Assembly: GCF_052060035.1 (NCBI RefSeq)
Contig: NZ_JBPOEA010000011.1
Coordinates: forward strand, 1 to 64,000
Origin: Fodinibius sp052060035
Lineage (GTDB): Bacteria > Bacteroidota > Rhodothermia > Balneolales > Balneolaceae
Length of the DNA: 64,000 nucleotides
Direction: 5' to 3'
A program made the translations under genes and the position numbers. Within the stretch, counting starts at the first letter, position 1. The number at the start of each line of letters is the position of its first letter. This document shows positions 27,094 to 36,686 of this stretch, piece after piece. Under the pieces are notes generated by a model, which worked only from the letters and a program-made list of their open reading frames with translations, was not told the origin of the DNA and did not search any database.

Positions 27094-27951
27094 ATGCGTT
27101 CTTATATTATATCAGGCTTAGCCAAAAAACATTTAAAATTAGCTAAATTTTCTGCTTCGAATATTCAATCTTATCAGTACCTTCTTTTGTTGTTTGGATT
27201 GGTTATGCTGTTTTTCTTTCTGTTTTTCACATCTTTAAATGCGCAGACGCAACATAATGAAAAAAATATAGCTGCAAGTGCTAAAGATTGGATGTTCAAC
27301 GGTAATAGCAAAAAAATACAGGGGATTGGAATTGCAGATTATTCTCAATTCAATCCTGAAAAATCTTGGAATAAAGCTTTTGAGTATGCCGTACAAGACC
27401 TTAACGCCAACCACTCATTACTTGTATATCATTATGGCTATCAAATAGGTCGCGGTCCCCTTCACAAGCGATCTAACTATGCTATTCGAAATTTTTTAGA
27501 CAGTACGCAAGTTTCTGTTGTTGATTCTGCAAGATGGAAGGGGCAAGCTTTCTTGTTGGTTGAACCCAAAATCAGCCTTCCAGATTCTTTGATCTATCCG
27601 AGCAGAAAATTCAAAACTGTACATGACTCCATAACAAACAAAACAGCAGTTTCATCCCAACCAGATCAATGGATTCGTACTATGGGAGCAACACCCAGAA
27701 TAAATAGCAACTGGAACATGAGCATCACCAAAGCTAAACAAAAAGCATTACGTAATTTGGCCGAAGATCTTGCAGTAAAAGTAACCAATGAAACCTACTC
27801 AAAAAATAATGTGCAACGGCGCTATTACAACTTTTCCACTGTCTATGCCTTCCAACGCATTAAAGCCATTAATAGATCTTTTGATGCTGATAGCTTTAAG
27901 GTAGAGTTGGCTATAGATCCCAATGAAATTAAAATGCTTTTAGAAGAGTAG
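27094..27951 (+). CDS. Exported LPP20-like protein
   Basis: Protein of 285 residues with a long N-region and a strong hydrophobic segment (about residues 28-46, LLLLFGLVMLFFFLFFTSL) followed by NAQTQ, a probable signal peptidase site or membrane anchor. The region KKIQGIGIADYSQFNPEKSW with FEYAVQDLNAN recalls the LPP20 domain (GIGxAxxxxxAxxxAxxxL) also found in two lipoproteins nearby on the other strand. A second similar segment, TMGATPRINSNWNMSITKAK with QKALRNLAEDLAVKV, lies near residues 202-232, so the domain may be duplicated. Function unknown; it is likely part of the envelope cluster at 27-35 kb. Confidence 0.55.
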   Translation: MRSYIISGLAKKHLKLAKFSASNIQSYQYLLLLFGLVMLFFFLFFTSLNAQTQHNEKNIAASAKDWMFNGNSKKIQGIGIADYSQFNPEKSWNKAFEYAVQDLNANHSLLVYHYGYQIGRGPLHKRSNYAIRNFLDSTQVSVVDSARWKGQAFLLVEPKISLPDSLIYPSRKFKTVHDSITNKTAVSSQPDQWIRTMGATPRINSNWNMSITKAKQKALRNLAEDLAVKVTNETYSKNNVQRRYYNFSTVYAFQRIKAINRSFDADSFKVELAIDPNEIKMLLEE

Positions 27952-27992
27952 AATTTTCAGCTTCCATCTTTAAATGAAATTTAAAACCAATC

Positions 27993-29204
27993 TTACTCTT
28001 CTACTTTCCGCTTCCATTGGCTGTACCTATCACGCTGTGTTGTCACCTTCTTGAGATAATTTCGGGCCTCAGCATATTCTAAGTTTTCACGCAGATGCTT
28101 ATAATTCTGTTCTGGTGACATACTGTTAATTTTTGAAAATGCTTTTGATAAATTTGTATTACCTGTATAGGCAACAGCAACATTTCCGGCACCGGTGTTA
28201 TATGCACAGATCATAAGGTATTCCCGAGTGGTCTGATCTTCAGCCCGATCAAAATAATTCGAGCTCATGATATCTATAAAAGTCGTCCCCATCTGAATGT
28301 TATTGTCCGGCTGAAACAAAAATTCTTTGGTAGGAATACCGTCCTCATTAAAAATTCTTCGGTAGGCATCGCGTCCGCCTGTTGAAGGCACTAACTGCAT
28401 TAATCCATAAGCATTCGCATGAGAGGCAGCGGTAGGATTAAAATGAGACTCAACATGAATGATTGCAAATACAAGAGCAGGATCTATATTATGTTCCCGT
28501 GAGAATTTGTATACAAAATCCTCAACCTTTTCAGCTCTTTTTTGCAGGTGATCATCAGAAAGCTCAAAGTCTACATACACGACATAGCGTGTTTCACCAT
28601 CCTCACCCTGTACCTCTTTGGTTTTAGTATTCTTTTCAGCAACTTCTTTGGCATACTCATCTACGGTCTGATCTTCGGATTTATCCAGCTGATCTTCCAA
28701 CACCGGTTCTTTTGTAACCTCTTTGTTAGGCACATTTTCTGTTTCAAACCCTTCTCGGGTGCCTTTTGATTGCATTGCCCCAGAAACCTTTTCGGGCATT
28801 TTTTCTTTGAGTTGTTCAGCTTCTTCTTTACTGTCTGCAATTGCTTCAACCTGGCCATTCCCTTTTTCAAAATCTGTTGAAATACGCAGGTTTCCATTTT
28901 CTTTGTATTCAACCCACTTCTTTTTGGAACGCTCCTCAAAATCACCCCATTTCTTCAACATTTCTTCTCTAAACGCTTTATACTCCTTTTCATAGGCCTC
29001 ACGATAGTTCTCATAAGCCTCATCAGAGCTTGCCACCCCATTTTCAATTTCTTCCAAATACTGTTGATATCCCTGCTGATACTGTTCTTTATAATCCTCA
29101 AAACTATCTTGTGCAAAACCGCAAGAAATCCCTGCACCAAATACAAAAAATAGAATTGCGGTTAGATACCTATCCATACGATGAGATCTATTTTCTCTAA
29201 ACAT
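27993..29204 (-). CDS. Lytic transglycosylase, MltC-like, with coiled N-domain
   Basis: Peptidoglycan-cleaving enzyme of about 403 residues. After a signal peptide (hydrophobic stretch YLTAILFFVFGAGISCGFAQ) comes a charged helical module with the recurring pattern F-x2-Y/W-K (FEDYKEQYQQGYQQYLEEIE), then an MltC-type middle domain, then the SLT catalytic domain. In the SLT domain HVESHFNPTAASHANAYGLM carries the catalytic glutamate, followed by MQLVPSTGG and CAYNTGAGNV. I chose ATG 29204 because AGGGAG lies eight bases upstream; upstream codons to 29261 and ATG 29177 are alternatives. The same N-module recurs in the transglutaminase-like protein at 33.5 kb. Confidence 0.88.
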   Translation of the reverse strand: MFRENRSHRMDRYLTAILFFVFGAGISCGFAQDSFEDYKEQYQQGYQQYLEEIENGVASSDEAYENYREAYEKEYKAFREEMLKKWGDFEERSKKKWVEYKENGNLRISTDFEKGNGQVEAIADSKEEAEQLKEKMPEKVSGAMQSKGTREGFETENVPNKEVTKEPVLEDQLDKSEDQTVDEYAKEVAEKNTKTKEVQGEDGETRYVVYVDFELSDDHLQKRAEKVEDFVYKFSREHNIDPALVFAIIHVESHFNPTAASHANAYGLMQLVPSTGGRDAYRRIFNEDGIPTKEFLFQPDNNIQMGTTFIDIMSSNYFDRAEDQTTREYLMICAYNTGAGNVAVAYTGNTNLSKAFSKINSMSPEQNYKHLRENLEYAEARNYLKKVTTQRDRYSQWKRKVEE

Positions 29205-29295
29205 ATCTTTTACTCTCCCTGAAATTGAAATTAATACATCCAATGCGGATGGAAATAACAAAGTTCTGTTACTCTGCCACTACAGAAAAGAAATA

Positions 29296-29320
29296 CCCAA
29301 CCCGGTTAGTCCGGGTTGGG
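29296..29320 (-). terminator. Intrinsic terminator after the LPP20 lipoprotein gene
   Basis: Perfect 10-base stem CCCAACCCGG (29296-29305) / CCGGGTTGGG (29311-29320) with a five-base loop. On the minus strand a T-rich run (TATTTCTTTT) follows. It separates the lipoprotein gene from the downstream lytic transglycosylase gene. Confidence 0.85.
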
Positions 29321-29357
29321 GTAATTTATGTAATGTGATTAATATTCAACCTATACC

Positions 29358-29948
29358 TTATTGCTCAGATGGCATATCGCCATTTTTCATTTCATCAATT
29401 GAATTCTTCATCTCTTCAAAGCCTTTAGAAGCCTTAAACTTGGTATACATCTCTTCGTCTTTTGACAAGGTGTTTTCGAGCGCTTGATTCAAGGCATTTG
29501 CTGCTTCACCTACAGGTAGGCGTACCAACATAAGCACTTCATGCTTGGTGTTATTATCGCGCTGATAAAACTTGCTTCTATCAACATCTACACCGCGCAA
29601 CGTTTGTTGACCTACTGATTTAGAAACATCAGTAAATACTTCGCTATAATTACTGTTAGTACCTGATGTTGTCTCTTCTGCAAAATTCTTCTGCATAGCA
29701 CTTACCTCAGACTCAAGCTTTAACGTAAGCGCTGCTCGACCATTTTGTAGTGCCTGCTTTCTGGCCATGCTTCTGCGAGAAGATGTACCCTCTCCAATCG
29801 CATAGATATATTCGTTATCACTACTGGGTGGATTCGTGTACCAACTTGGTAAATCGCTTCCCGAATTATCTGTTGCCGGCTCCGAGCTACTGCAACCTAC
29901 AACTAAAAATCCAGCTACTAAAAAAGTGAGTAGTATACGTATTTTCAT
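29358..29948 (-). CDS. LPP20 family lipoprotein
   Basis: Protein of 196 residues with a lipoprotein signal (lipobox VVGC, Cys19). The mature part carries an LPP20 domain: LPSWYTNPPSSDNEYIYAIG followed by EGTSSRRSMARKQALQNGRA about residues 35-72. The name comes from a Helicobacter pylori surface lipoprotein; the domain's biochemical role is unknown. It lies downstream of a second LPP20-like gene and the COG3014 gene on the same strand. An intrinsic terminator follows it, suggesting that it ends that transcription unit. Confidence 0.82.
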   Translation of the reverse strand: MKIRILLTFLVAGFLVVGCSSSEPATDNSGSDLPSWYTNPPSSDNEYIYAIGEGTSSRRSMARKQALQNGRAALTLKLESEVSAMQKNFAEETTSGTNSNYSEVFTDVSKSVGQQTLRGVDVDRSKFYQRDNNTKHEVLMLVRLPVGEAANALNQALENTLSKDEEMYTKFKASKGFEEMKNSIDEMKNGDMPSEQ

Positions 29949-30100
29949 AATGATCCCTATTTTATATTAGATGATGTAATTAACTAAGTCCATATTGATG
30001 AACTTTTTTTTAAAAAAGTGGTTACTAAATTAAGCCATTAGTTAAAAAAAATTTATCAACAAGTCACATTTATTTGATATAACAAGCCTATCAGGTTCGC

Positions 30101-31150
30101 TTACTCTACAGATAATAGTTCATTGTTAATAAAGCCTGTAAACTCTGAGGACAATTTTTCTTGAACTGCCTGAACTGCTCTTTGCCGTGCATACTTTTCA
30201 TTCATGCTTCCTTCACGCCCCTCTGCCATATAAGTGCTAAACCATTGCCCGTTCTCTTTGTTTTGAGCTTCAATCTGTAATGCCCATTGGATAAATTCAT
30301 ATTTGGGACGATTCAGATCAACCGGCTCCATCATTAAATTGACATTCATTTCAATCACCGGATCATCCGCGTTATTGGCTACCTCAAAGCCTTCATTCTG
30401 CAATTTTCTGGTGATATCAGACTGAACTTCTCTGGGAACTTTTCCATCTTTTATCAGCTTAACGGTGCACGCTTGTTTTGCATCTCGATATTCTTGCGTG
30501 ATTTCTGACAAGGCTACTTCGCCCTGTGCAGCCTGTCCAGAAAGAATAGCTCGCTGGTTAATTAGCATATCATTAACTCTTGCTGCTGCCAATGCTTGCT
30601 TCAAATATATCAACCGATTTAAACGACTATTTGTCTGTGATGCATTTTTTCGCAGCGTATTAATCTTATCTTGATTATTCTTAATCTCTCTACTATACAA
30701 CTGTGAAGTTTCCAAACGGTCCATTGCAGCAAGAGCATAGAATGTTCCATCTGAAGCCTGATGCACTTCTTTAATTTCTACATTCCTCATCTGTTGATCC
30801 GAGTTAACCTGAGACTGGGTAATTAAATTGGTATTCTCGCGGGTTGACGTCCCTTCCTCAGAGTCTGTTATTTCCTCAAATTCATTGACGTAAGACTCGT
30901 TCACTTCAACTTCAGACACAAAAATTTGGGCTAAATTTGATTGTGCCTGGGTTCGGGCTCCCTCTCTTGTAGGTGAAGAGCCAACCGCCATTAAAAATTG
31001 GTTCTCACTATATTGTTCCGCAGGATTATCAACCCAGGCTGGCAAGCCCGAACTTTGGGCCTCGGCTGTTGCCGAACACCCATACGTAAATACAAGTAAA
31101 ACGATACCCGCTATCAGAAATAATTGATGACCAATATTATTACATCCCAT
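30101..31150 (-). CDS. LPP20-like exported protein, second copy
   Basis: Protein of about 349 residues with a signal segment (GHQLFLIAGIVLLVFTYGCS; the lipobox at TYGC is weak) and an N-terminal LPP20-type domain: LPAWVDNPAEQYSENQFLMA followed by VGSSPTREGARTQAQSNLAQ, then an AAMDRLETSQLYSREI segment. A C-terminal part (about 230-340) has EVANNADDPVIEMNVNLMME. I start at ATG 31150; a GTG at 31168 would add six residues and begin four bases after the COG3014 stop, which would favour coupling. It is most likely cotranscribed with the COG3014 gene. Confidence 0.72.
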   Translation of the reverse strand: MGCNNIGHQLFLIAGIVLLVFTYGCSATAEAQSSGLPAWVDNPAEQYSENQFLMAVGSSPTREGARTQAQSNLAQIFVSEVEVNESYVNEFEEITDSEEGTSTRENTNLITQSQVNSDQQMRNVEIKEVHQASDGTFYALAAMDRLETSQLYSREIKNNQDKINTLRKNASQTNSRLNRLIYLKQALAAARVNDMLINQRAILSGQAAQGEVALSEITQEYRDAKQACTVKLIKDGKVPREVQSDITRKLQNEGFEVANNADDPVIEMNVNLMMEPVDLNRPKYEFIQWALQIEAQNKENGQWFSTYMAEGREGSMNEKYARQRAVQAVQEKLSSEFTGFINNELLSVE

Positions 31151-31172
31151 AAATACAGTTGAATCCACTTTT

Positions 31173-32495
31173 TTAGTTAGAATATATTGATGCTACCGGT
31201 TCTAAACGTTCTTGTTCACCGATATTAATATTTCGTGCCTCTGAATATAGCAATTCGCGCTCTGCCGAATAATAGTTAAATGTTACATCATGTTCCCCGG
31301 CCGGAAGCTTAATTACATTTGTATAAATATTAGCCGGCATAGTTTGCCATCCGCGCAGATCAGCCTGCTCTGAAGCTTCTCGCGCCTTACCTCCAATAAA
31401 ACTGGCCACATCACCGGCTACCGAACCAAATTCATCTTCCACTGCATCCGATACTCCTTCCTGTGCTGCAGACTTCAAAACCCCTCTGATAGTAGCTCTT
31501 GCAACAATAATCGGCTTTTTAATCTTAAATGTTTCTCGAGCCACCTTATCCATTTCTTCGATAATTTTTAATTCAATACTCATCGTATCATTTATTACTG
31601 CCTCAATAGCGGCCACATTCGACGGTTGCATCACCAACTTGGGAATAGCAATTTTTACGCCTTTCCCATCTCTATTTATATCAGTATTGATACTATTATC
31701 TACCTTATCGGGGGCTTTGCCACAGAAAGCCATGACCATTGTATTATACTGATCCGGATCCTGAACCCTGGTGAAGGTAGAATCAAACTCCAGCTTTGAA
31801 TCTGGCATAGCTTGATGATTATTGATGGCTTTTTTCAATTTATCCATTTCGATTCGCGCACCATCTTGCTCACCAGCTTTAGCATATAATGCACCGGCCA
31901 GATAGTGACTCAATGGGCTATCGTGAATATTTGACGTGCCTGCTTCCCAAGTTATATCCTTTTCTGTGGTATCAGATTCGGCCATGGCACTGGCATATTC
32001 TCCATATTTCTGTTCTGCTTCAGAAAGTTTTTGAGCAATGCGCCGAGCCTCAACCAAAGCACTCTCGAAGTTATTCATTTTTAGATATCCCAAGCTCTTA
32101 AATGCATTGAGATACACATCCTCATAAACTTCACCGTTATAATTTAGCTGAGTATCGTTACTTATAAATGCCCCAATACCCGTCTTTACACTTTTCGAGA
32201 AGAACTGGTCAATATATTCTTCTGCATTAGTATAGGATTCCACACTCTGCTCATAATCCCCTTTAAAATAATTGATCGTTCCTTTCTCCAGAGCATAAAG
32301 CACACGATCTTTAGCCTCATAAATATCATTTTCCTTTAAACTATCGGCAATATGATCGGCTTTTTCATACTCACCTGACTGAAAAGACGATCGCATCTGT
32401 TTTTGACCATTCATCAATTTTTGCGAACCACATCCTGTTATAAGTCCAGCAAAAACCAATAATACTATCCCTCTTGCTATTTGTTTATTAAACAT
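31173..32495 (-). CDS. COG3014 family TPR-like lipoprotein
   Basis: Protein of 440 residues with a lipoprotein signal peptide (lipobox ITGC). The N-terminal third contains TPR-like helices (SFQSGEYEKADHIADSLKEN and KGDYEQSVESYTNAEEYIDQ), followed by the COG3014 hallmark LNYNGEVYEDVYLNAFKSLG near residues 113-132. The C-terminal domain ends in a beta-rich segment (KLPAGEHDVTFNYYSAERE). COG3014 proteins are uncharacterised but, as I recall, occur beside LpoB and LPP20 genes in several Gram-negative phyla, as here. A scaffold role at the outer membrane is an inference. Confidence 0.78.
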   Translation of the reverse strand: MFNKQIARGIVLLVFAGLITGCGSQKLMNGQKQMRSSFQSGEYEKADHIADSLKENDIYEAKDRVLYALEKGTINYFKGDYEQSVESYTNAEEYIDQFFSKSVKTGIGAFISNDTQLNYNGEVYEDVYLNAFKSLGYLKMNNFESALVEARRIAQKLSEAEQKYGEYASAMAESDTTEKDITWEAGTSNIHDSPLSHYLAGALYAKAGEQDGARIEMDKLKKAINNHQAMPDSKLEFDSTFTRVQDPDQYNTMVMAFCGKAPDKVDNSINTDINRDGKGVKIAIPKLVMQPSNVAAIEAVINDTMSIELKIIEEMDKVARETFKIKKPIIVARATIRGVLKSAAQEGVSDAVEDEFGSVAGDVASFIGGKAREASEQADLRGWQTMPANIYTNVIKLPAGEHDVTFNYYSAERELLYSEARNINIGEQERLEPVASIYSN

Positions 32496-32674
32496 AAACT
32501 GACCCTCATGTAATGAACCTTGTAATTAATTAACCCGAGCAGGTTAATGTCGCACCCCTAACCTGTCATGTTTTATTTAACCAACGAACTTCTATTAATC
32601 TCTCTAATCCCTAAACAGGTGTTCAAACCCGTCAAAAAAAATCCAAATTGCTCTACGAAAAAAGCTTTAACGAA

Positions 32675-33271
32675 TCACCATTTTACTTTACTTCGCTCAA
32701 TCATCTTCTTGATTTTTTTGTTACCTATCCAAGCCTTTCTATTAGATTCAACATTAATCAATTCAAGATTGACAGTATAAAACTTGGCAGCTTGGGTGCC
32801 ATCTAAATTCTTATCAATGTTGGCCTCTATATTACCCACCAACATATAGTCTGCCCCCATTTCTTGAGCAAGTGAAGCTGCAGATTCGTATGATGCATGT
32901 TGCTGTTGATCGTCGCGCTCAGCTCGAATCTGATTACGTTGATCGGGGTCGGCAACAATCTCCACTTTCTGGCTGTTAACAATAGCACGCTCCATTTCTT
33001 TAATAAAAATATCCGTGCGTATATGTTCGGTGGTATTATTCCTGATATTTCCTACAATTAACACCGGTGAATCCACATTCTGCAACCACGCAGCTGAAAG
33101 AATATCAGACGTCATGTCCTCAGCCACCATTCGAGCATCGGTATCATTCCATTTGCCTGACAGATCCGATTGTGAACCAGGATCCACTCTTTGTACACTT
33201 TGTGAAGGTCCACATCCCCCAAAAAGAAATGCTACAATTAACGTACTTAAAATAATTCTTGAAAAGCTCAT
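32675..33271 (-). CDS. LpoB-like lipoprotein (PBP-activator family)
   Basis: Protein of 198 residues with a lipobox (FGGCGPSQ, Cys20). The body matches the LpoB/YcfM fold family: SGKWNDTDARMVAEDMTSDI near residue 40, VLIVGNIRNNTTEHI near 70, and a C-terminal ADYMLVGNIEANIDKNLDG with VNLELINVESNRKAW. In Enterobacteria LpoB activates the synthase PBP1b from the outer membrane; whether the homolog here does the same is unknown. It precedes the COG3014 and LPP20 genes on the minus strand, after a 179-base gap. Confidence 0.82.
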   Translation of the reverse strand: MSFSRIILSTLIVAFLFGGCGPSQSVQRVDPGSQSDLSGKWNDTDARMVAEDMTSDILSAAWLQNVDSPVLIVGNIRNNTTEHIRTDIFIKEMERAIVNSQKVEIVADPDQRNQIRAERDDQQQHASYESAASLAQEMGADYMLVGNIEANIDKNLDGTQAAKFYTVNLELINVESNRKAWIGNKKIKKMIERSKVKW

Positions 33272-33548
33272 AGGTCGACTCTCTTAAGTTTATTTATGAT
33301 TTACCCCGCTTTATTTTAACACCATTGAACATGCTATTTTTCAGAAAACATTTCAAATGGAAAATCTTTTTGTGCAAAGTTCCAACTATTTTTTTCGAAA
33401 ACACCTTATTTTCTTTTGCAAAACAATCTAACTATATAATTATTTGGTTGTCAAAAACCCACTAAACTAAAACTCAAATGTTTGTAACTTTCCTACTTTG
33501 ATGTTACCATTTATCAAAGTAATTCATCTAACCCGAGAGATTTAAGTT
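33272..33548. other. AT-rich divergent intergenic region
   Basis: 277 bases between the divergent LpoB-like and transglutaminase-like genes. It must hold both promoters, but I could not assign convincing -33/-7 elements and see no gene or strong hairpin. Confidence 0.4.
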
Positions 33549-35186
33549 ATGGTCAAATACACCATTAAAAATATTTTCTGTTCTATATTAATCTCCTTGT
33601 TCGTGGTCATGGGTATATCATTCAATGATGCACAAGCCCAAGACTTTGAAGAGTGGAAAGAGAACTATCTTCAGGAATTCCAGGAATTTCAAAATAAGTA
33701 CGACAGGGAATTCTATGAGATGCTACAAAAAGAGTGGGAAGACTATAAGTCGGAGCATAGCCCGGATTTCTATGAAAAACCAAAGCCCAAAACAATCCCT
33801 GTTGTTAAAGAACCCGCCTCACCGGATCCCACACCTAAAAAACCAAAGGAAGAAAACGATCCAAAAGCGAAAGAGCCCCAACTCAAAAGTAATCAGCAAT
33901 CTCCGGAAACGGAACAACCTCAAAAAGAAAATAAACAAAGTACTTCTGAATCGAAGAAAGAGAAACAAATAAAAACTGAAACAGATCGGGAGCTTAAGGC
34001 TAAATCCGAATCTTTTAAGCCCTCTAAAGGCCTAACCACAAAATTTGACCCCAATATTGATAAAGCGGAAGTTCGTTCCAAGCAGTTGCAATATTTTGGT
34101 ATCCCTATCAGCTACAAATATTATGCAGCCTATGAAAAAGATTTAGAAAAGCCGATAAACCGAGAAGCTATTGCTGAATTTTGGAAGCACCTAAGTACAA
34201 AAGATTATCCTTCTTTTCTGAATCAGATTCAGCAGGTTCGTACCGAACTGTCGTTAAATGATTTCGGATATGCCCAGTTACTACATAACATCGGCACTCA
34301 AATTTATGGAGCAAAGAGCAATGAGGCTACATTATTTACATGGTTTATGCTAACACAATCCGGATTTGGGACCAAGTTGGCTTATAAAAACCATAAGGTT
34401 CATCTTTTAGTTAAAGCCACTCCGCACGTTTTCCGAAAGTCGTTAACTATGGATGGTTCAAAATATTATGACATTCAATTAGGCGATCATCATCCAACTC
34501 TTCCCGAAAGTTTTTATACCTATAAAGGCAAGCATACCCAAAAAGAAGAACACCCCCTCAATCTTCTTTTCAAAGGACTACCAATACTCGATCAAGAACA
34601 GAAGCAACGAACGTTAGAATTTACCTTCAGGGACTCCTCTTATTCAATCAACATTCCTGTTAACATTCAATCTGTCAACTATTTTAAGAACTACCCTCAA
34701 GCTGATTTGGACTTATATTTCAGTAGTCAAATAGATAATAATGAGTCTCATTCTCAGTTAGTCAAATCTTTGAAACCTCTTTTAGAGGGAAAATCTACAC
34801 TCGAACAGGTAAACCTATTACTCCGTTTTACGCAGCGCTCCTTTGATTATCAAACCGATACTGAGCAGTTCAATACTGAAAAAAAGATGTTCCCTGTAGA
34901 AACGCTTTACTACCCGGCATCGGACTGTGATGACCGCGCAATTATGCTTGGCTATCTGCTTGATAAACTGACCGATCTCGATTATATCGTAGTGCGATAT
35001 CCTGGCCATTTAACCCTGGCTGTTCACTTTCCCGATGAAGAACCAAGTGGTGAACGCATTAACAACCCTGTTATCCATAATGGGAAACGTTATTATGTTT
35101 CAGATCCCACATACTTTGGCGCTGATGCCGGGATGATTATGCCGGATTACCGCGGCATGCAACCGTCTGAAGTATTTGATCGTTAA
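33549..35186 (+). CDS. Exported transglutaminase-like protein with coiled N-module
   Basis: Protein of 545 residues. A signal peptide (hydrophobic segment SILISLFVVMGISFNDAQAQ) is followed by a charged helical module FEEWKENYLQEFQEFQNKYD like that of the lytic transglycosylase at 28-29 kb, then a Lys/Pro/Glu-rich linker (about residues 75-155). The C-terminal region contains a transglutaminase-like Cys-His-Asp triad: Cys near 460 in PASDCDDRAIMLGYLL, His near 486 in YPGHLTLAV, and Asp near 518 in YYVSDPTYFG. Such domains are usually cysteine proteases or acyltransferases. Periplasmic location and the neighbourhood suggest a cell-wall role (inference). It is convergent with putP. Confidence 0.72.
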   Translation: MVKYTIKNIFCSILISLFVVMGISFNDAQAQDFEEWKENYLQEFQEFQNKYDREFYEMLQKEWEDYKSEHSPDFYEKPKPKTIPVVKEPASPDPTPKKPKEENDPKAKEPQLKSNQQSPETEQPQKENKQSTSESKKEKQIKTETDRELKAKSESFKPSKGLTTKFDPNIDKAEVRSKQLQYFGIPISYKYYAAYEKDLEKPINREAIAEFWKHLSTKDYPSFLNQIQQVRTELSLNDFGYAQLLHNIGTQIYGAKSNEATLFTWFMLTQSGFGTKLAYKNHKVHLLVKATPHVFRKSLTMDGSKYYDIQLGDHHPTLPESFYTYKGKHTQKEEHPLNLLFKGLPILDQEQKQRTLEFTFRDSSYSINIPVNIQSVNYFKNYPQADLDLYFSSQIDNNESHSQLVKSLKPLLEGKSTLEQVNLLLRFTQRSFDYQTDTEQFNTEKKMFPVETLYYPASDCDDRAIMLGYLLDKLTDLDYIVVRYPGHLTLAVHFPDEEPSGERINNPVIHNGKRYYVSDPTYFGADAGMIMPDYRGMQPSEVFDR

Positions 35187-35195
35187 GGCAACTAT

Positions 35196-36686
35196 TTACT
35201 TTTCAAATTCTACAAAAGCCTCTTCAATATTTTGGGGCTTTTGCGTAATTCTGCTTACCAGCCATGTTGCCAATAAACTTAACCCAAATGCCGGAATCAG
35301 CTCATAAAGATTCTCTTTTAATACGGGAATATAGTACCACACAATTGTCACCACGGTTCCGGTAATCAATCCGGCGAAAATGCCTTTGCGTGTTGTCCCT
35401 TTCCAGTAAAGTGCTAATATGGAAGTAGGGCCAATAGAAGCTCCCAATCCTGCCCATGCAAATAATACCAGCCAAAAAACCAACACTTGAGCAACCAAGC
35501 TGAATATTAGTGCAATTGCCACCAACGTTACTACCACAATCCGACTGTATTTTACGAGTGTTTTTTGAGAAATCTTTTGCCCCTTCGTTATAATCTTATC
35601 ATACAAATCGCGAACCACCGAAGATGCCGCTACCAAAAGCTGAGAATCTGCTGTGGACATGATAGCCGCAAAGATGGAAGCGACCACCACCCCAAAAATT
35701 ATGGGATGCAAGTGCTCTTGTGCCAACGCAGGATAGAGATTTTCTGAATCTGCACCCGGCAGTAATTCTATTTCCGGAAAATAAACTCGTCCCGCCAAGC
35801 CGATAAAGATTGCCCCCCATCCCATAAGAACATTCCATATGGTCCCTATTACAGCCGACCACCGCAATTGTTTAGGGTCATCAATAGACATATAACGGGA
35901 AAGAATATGCGGATTCCCCGGAGATCCAAGACCAATACCCAAGAAGCCCAACAGTCCGCCAAAACCAATAGCCAGGGGATCTATAAACCCTGCCTCCATG
36001 CTATTTAGTTGTGATAAAACTTGGGACAATCCTCCCATATCCCAAATAGCAATAAAAGGAAGCACCACCAATGCAAAAACCATAAAGATAGCTTGGAACA
36101 TATCGGTCAGGCTGACTGCTAAAAAGCCACCGAGTACCGTATATCCCATAATAATGATAGCCGTGAGAATAATGCCATTTGTTTGCGAAAGCCCAAAGCT
36201 TGATGCAAAAGCCTTGCCGCCTGCCACAAATTGTGCAGAAACATAACTGACCATGAATATTAGAAATACAACAACCAGTGCAATACGCAGATAGCCATTC
36301 TTATCATTAAATCGCTCGGCAAAAAAGTCGGGAACGGTTATACAGTTATATGTTTCTGAGAAATTGCGAAGCCTTCGGGCGTAATACAGAAAAAGAAACA
36401 GCTCAACAATCACGTAACCCATTACTGCCCAAACTGCCGAAGCCCCCTGGGTATAGGCCATACCCGTTACGCCCACCAACAGCCATGCACTCCGACCAGA
36501 TACCACCGCCGACAAGGCCACAACAAACCGATTAATCTGGCGTCCCCCGATAAAAAACTCGCTGATCCCTTCCGAAGAAAAGCGGGAAGAATATATACCA
36601 ATGCCCACAAGCAATAACAGATATCCGATAAATGCTCCAACAGCATATTCATTTACCGCAATTGAAATAGCTTGCGTTTCATCCAT
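35196..36686 (-). CDS. Sodium:solute symporter, PutP-like
   Basis: Inner-membrane Na+-coupled transporter of 496 residues with about 13 hydrophobic helices, belonging to the SSS family. Family landmarks are RFSSEGISEFFIGGRQINRF in the first loop, the GRSAWLLVGVTGMAYTQG helix, and AAIMSTADSQLLVAASSVVR about residues 340-360 (Na+ and substrate region). Overall it looks closest to sodium/proline symporters, but the substrate cannot be fixed from sequence. Its ATG overlaps the stop of a 32-codon upstream membrane peptide. It ends nine bases from the convergent transglutaminase-like gene. Confidence 0.9.
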   Translation of the reverse strand: MDETQAISIAVNEYAVGAFIGYLLLLVGIGIYSSRFSSEGISEFFIGGRQINRFVVALSAVVSGRSAWLLVGVTGMAYTQGASAVWAVMGYVIVELFLFLYYARRLRNFSETYNCITVPDFFAERFNDKNGYLRIALVVVFLIFMVSYVSAQFVAGGKAFASSFGLSQTNGIILTAIIIMGYTVLGGFLAVSLTDMFQAIFMVFALVVLPFIAIWDMGGLSQVLSQLNSMEAGFIDPLAIGFGGLLGFLGIGLGSPGNPHILSRYMSIDDPKQLRWSAVIGTIWNVLMGWGAIFIGLAGRVYFPEIELLPGADSENLYPALAQEHLHPIIFGVVVASIFAAIMSTADSQLLVAASSVVRDLYDKIITKGQKISQKTLVKYSRIVVVTLVAIALIFSLVAQVLVFWLVLFAWAGLGASIGPTSILALYWKGTTRKGIFAGLITGTVVTIVWYYIPVLKENLYELIPAFGLSLLATWLVSRITQKPQNIEEAFVEFEK

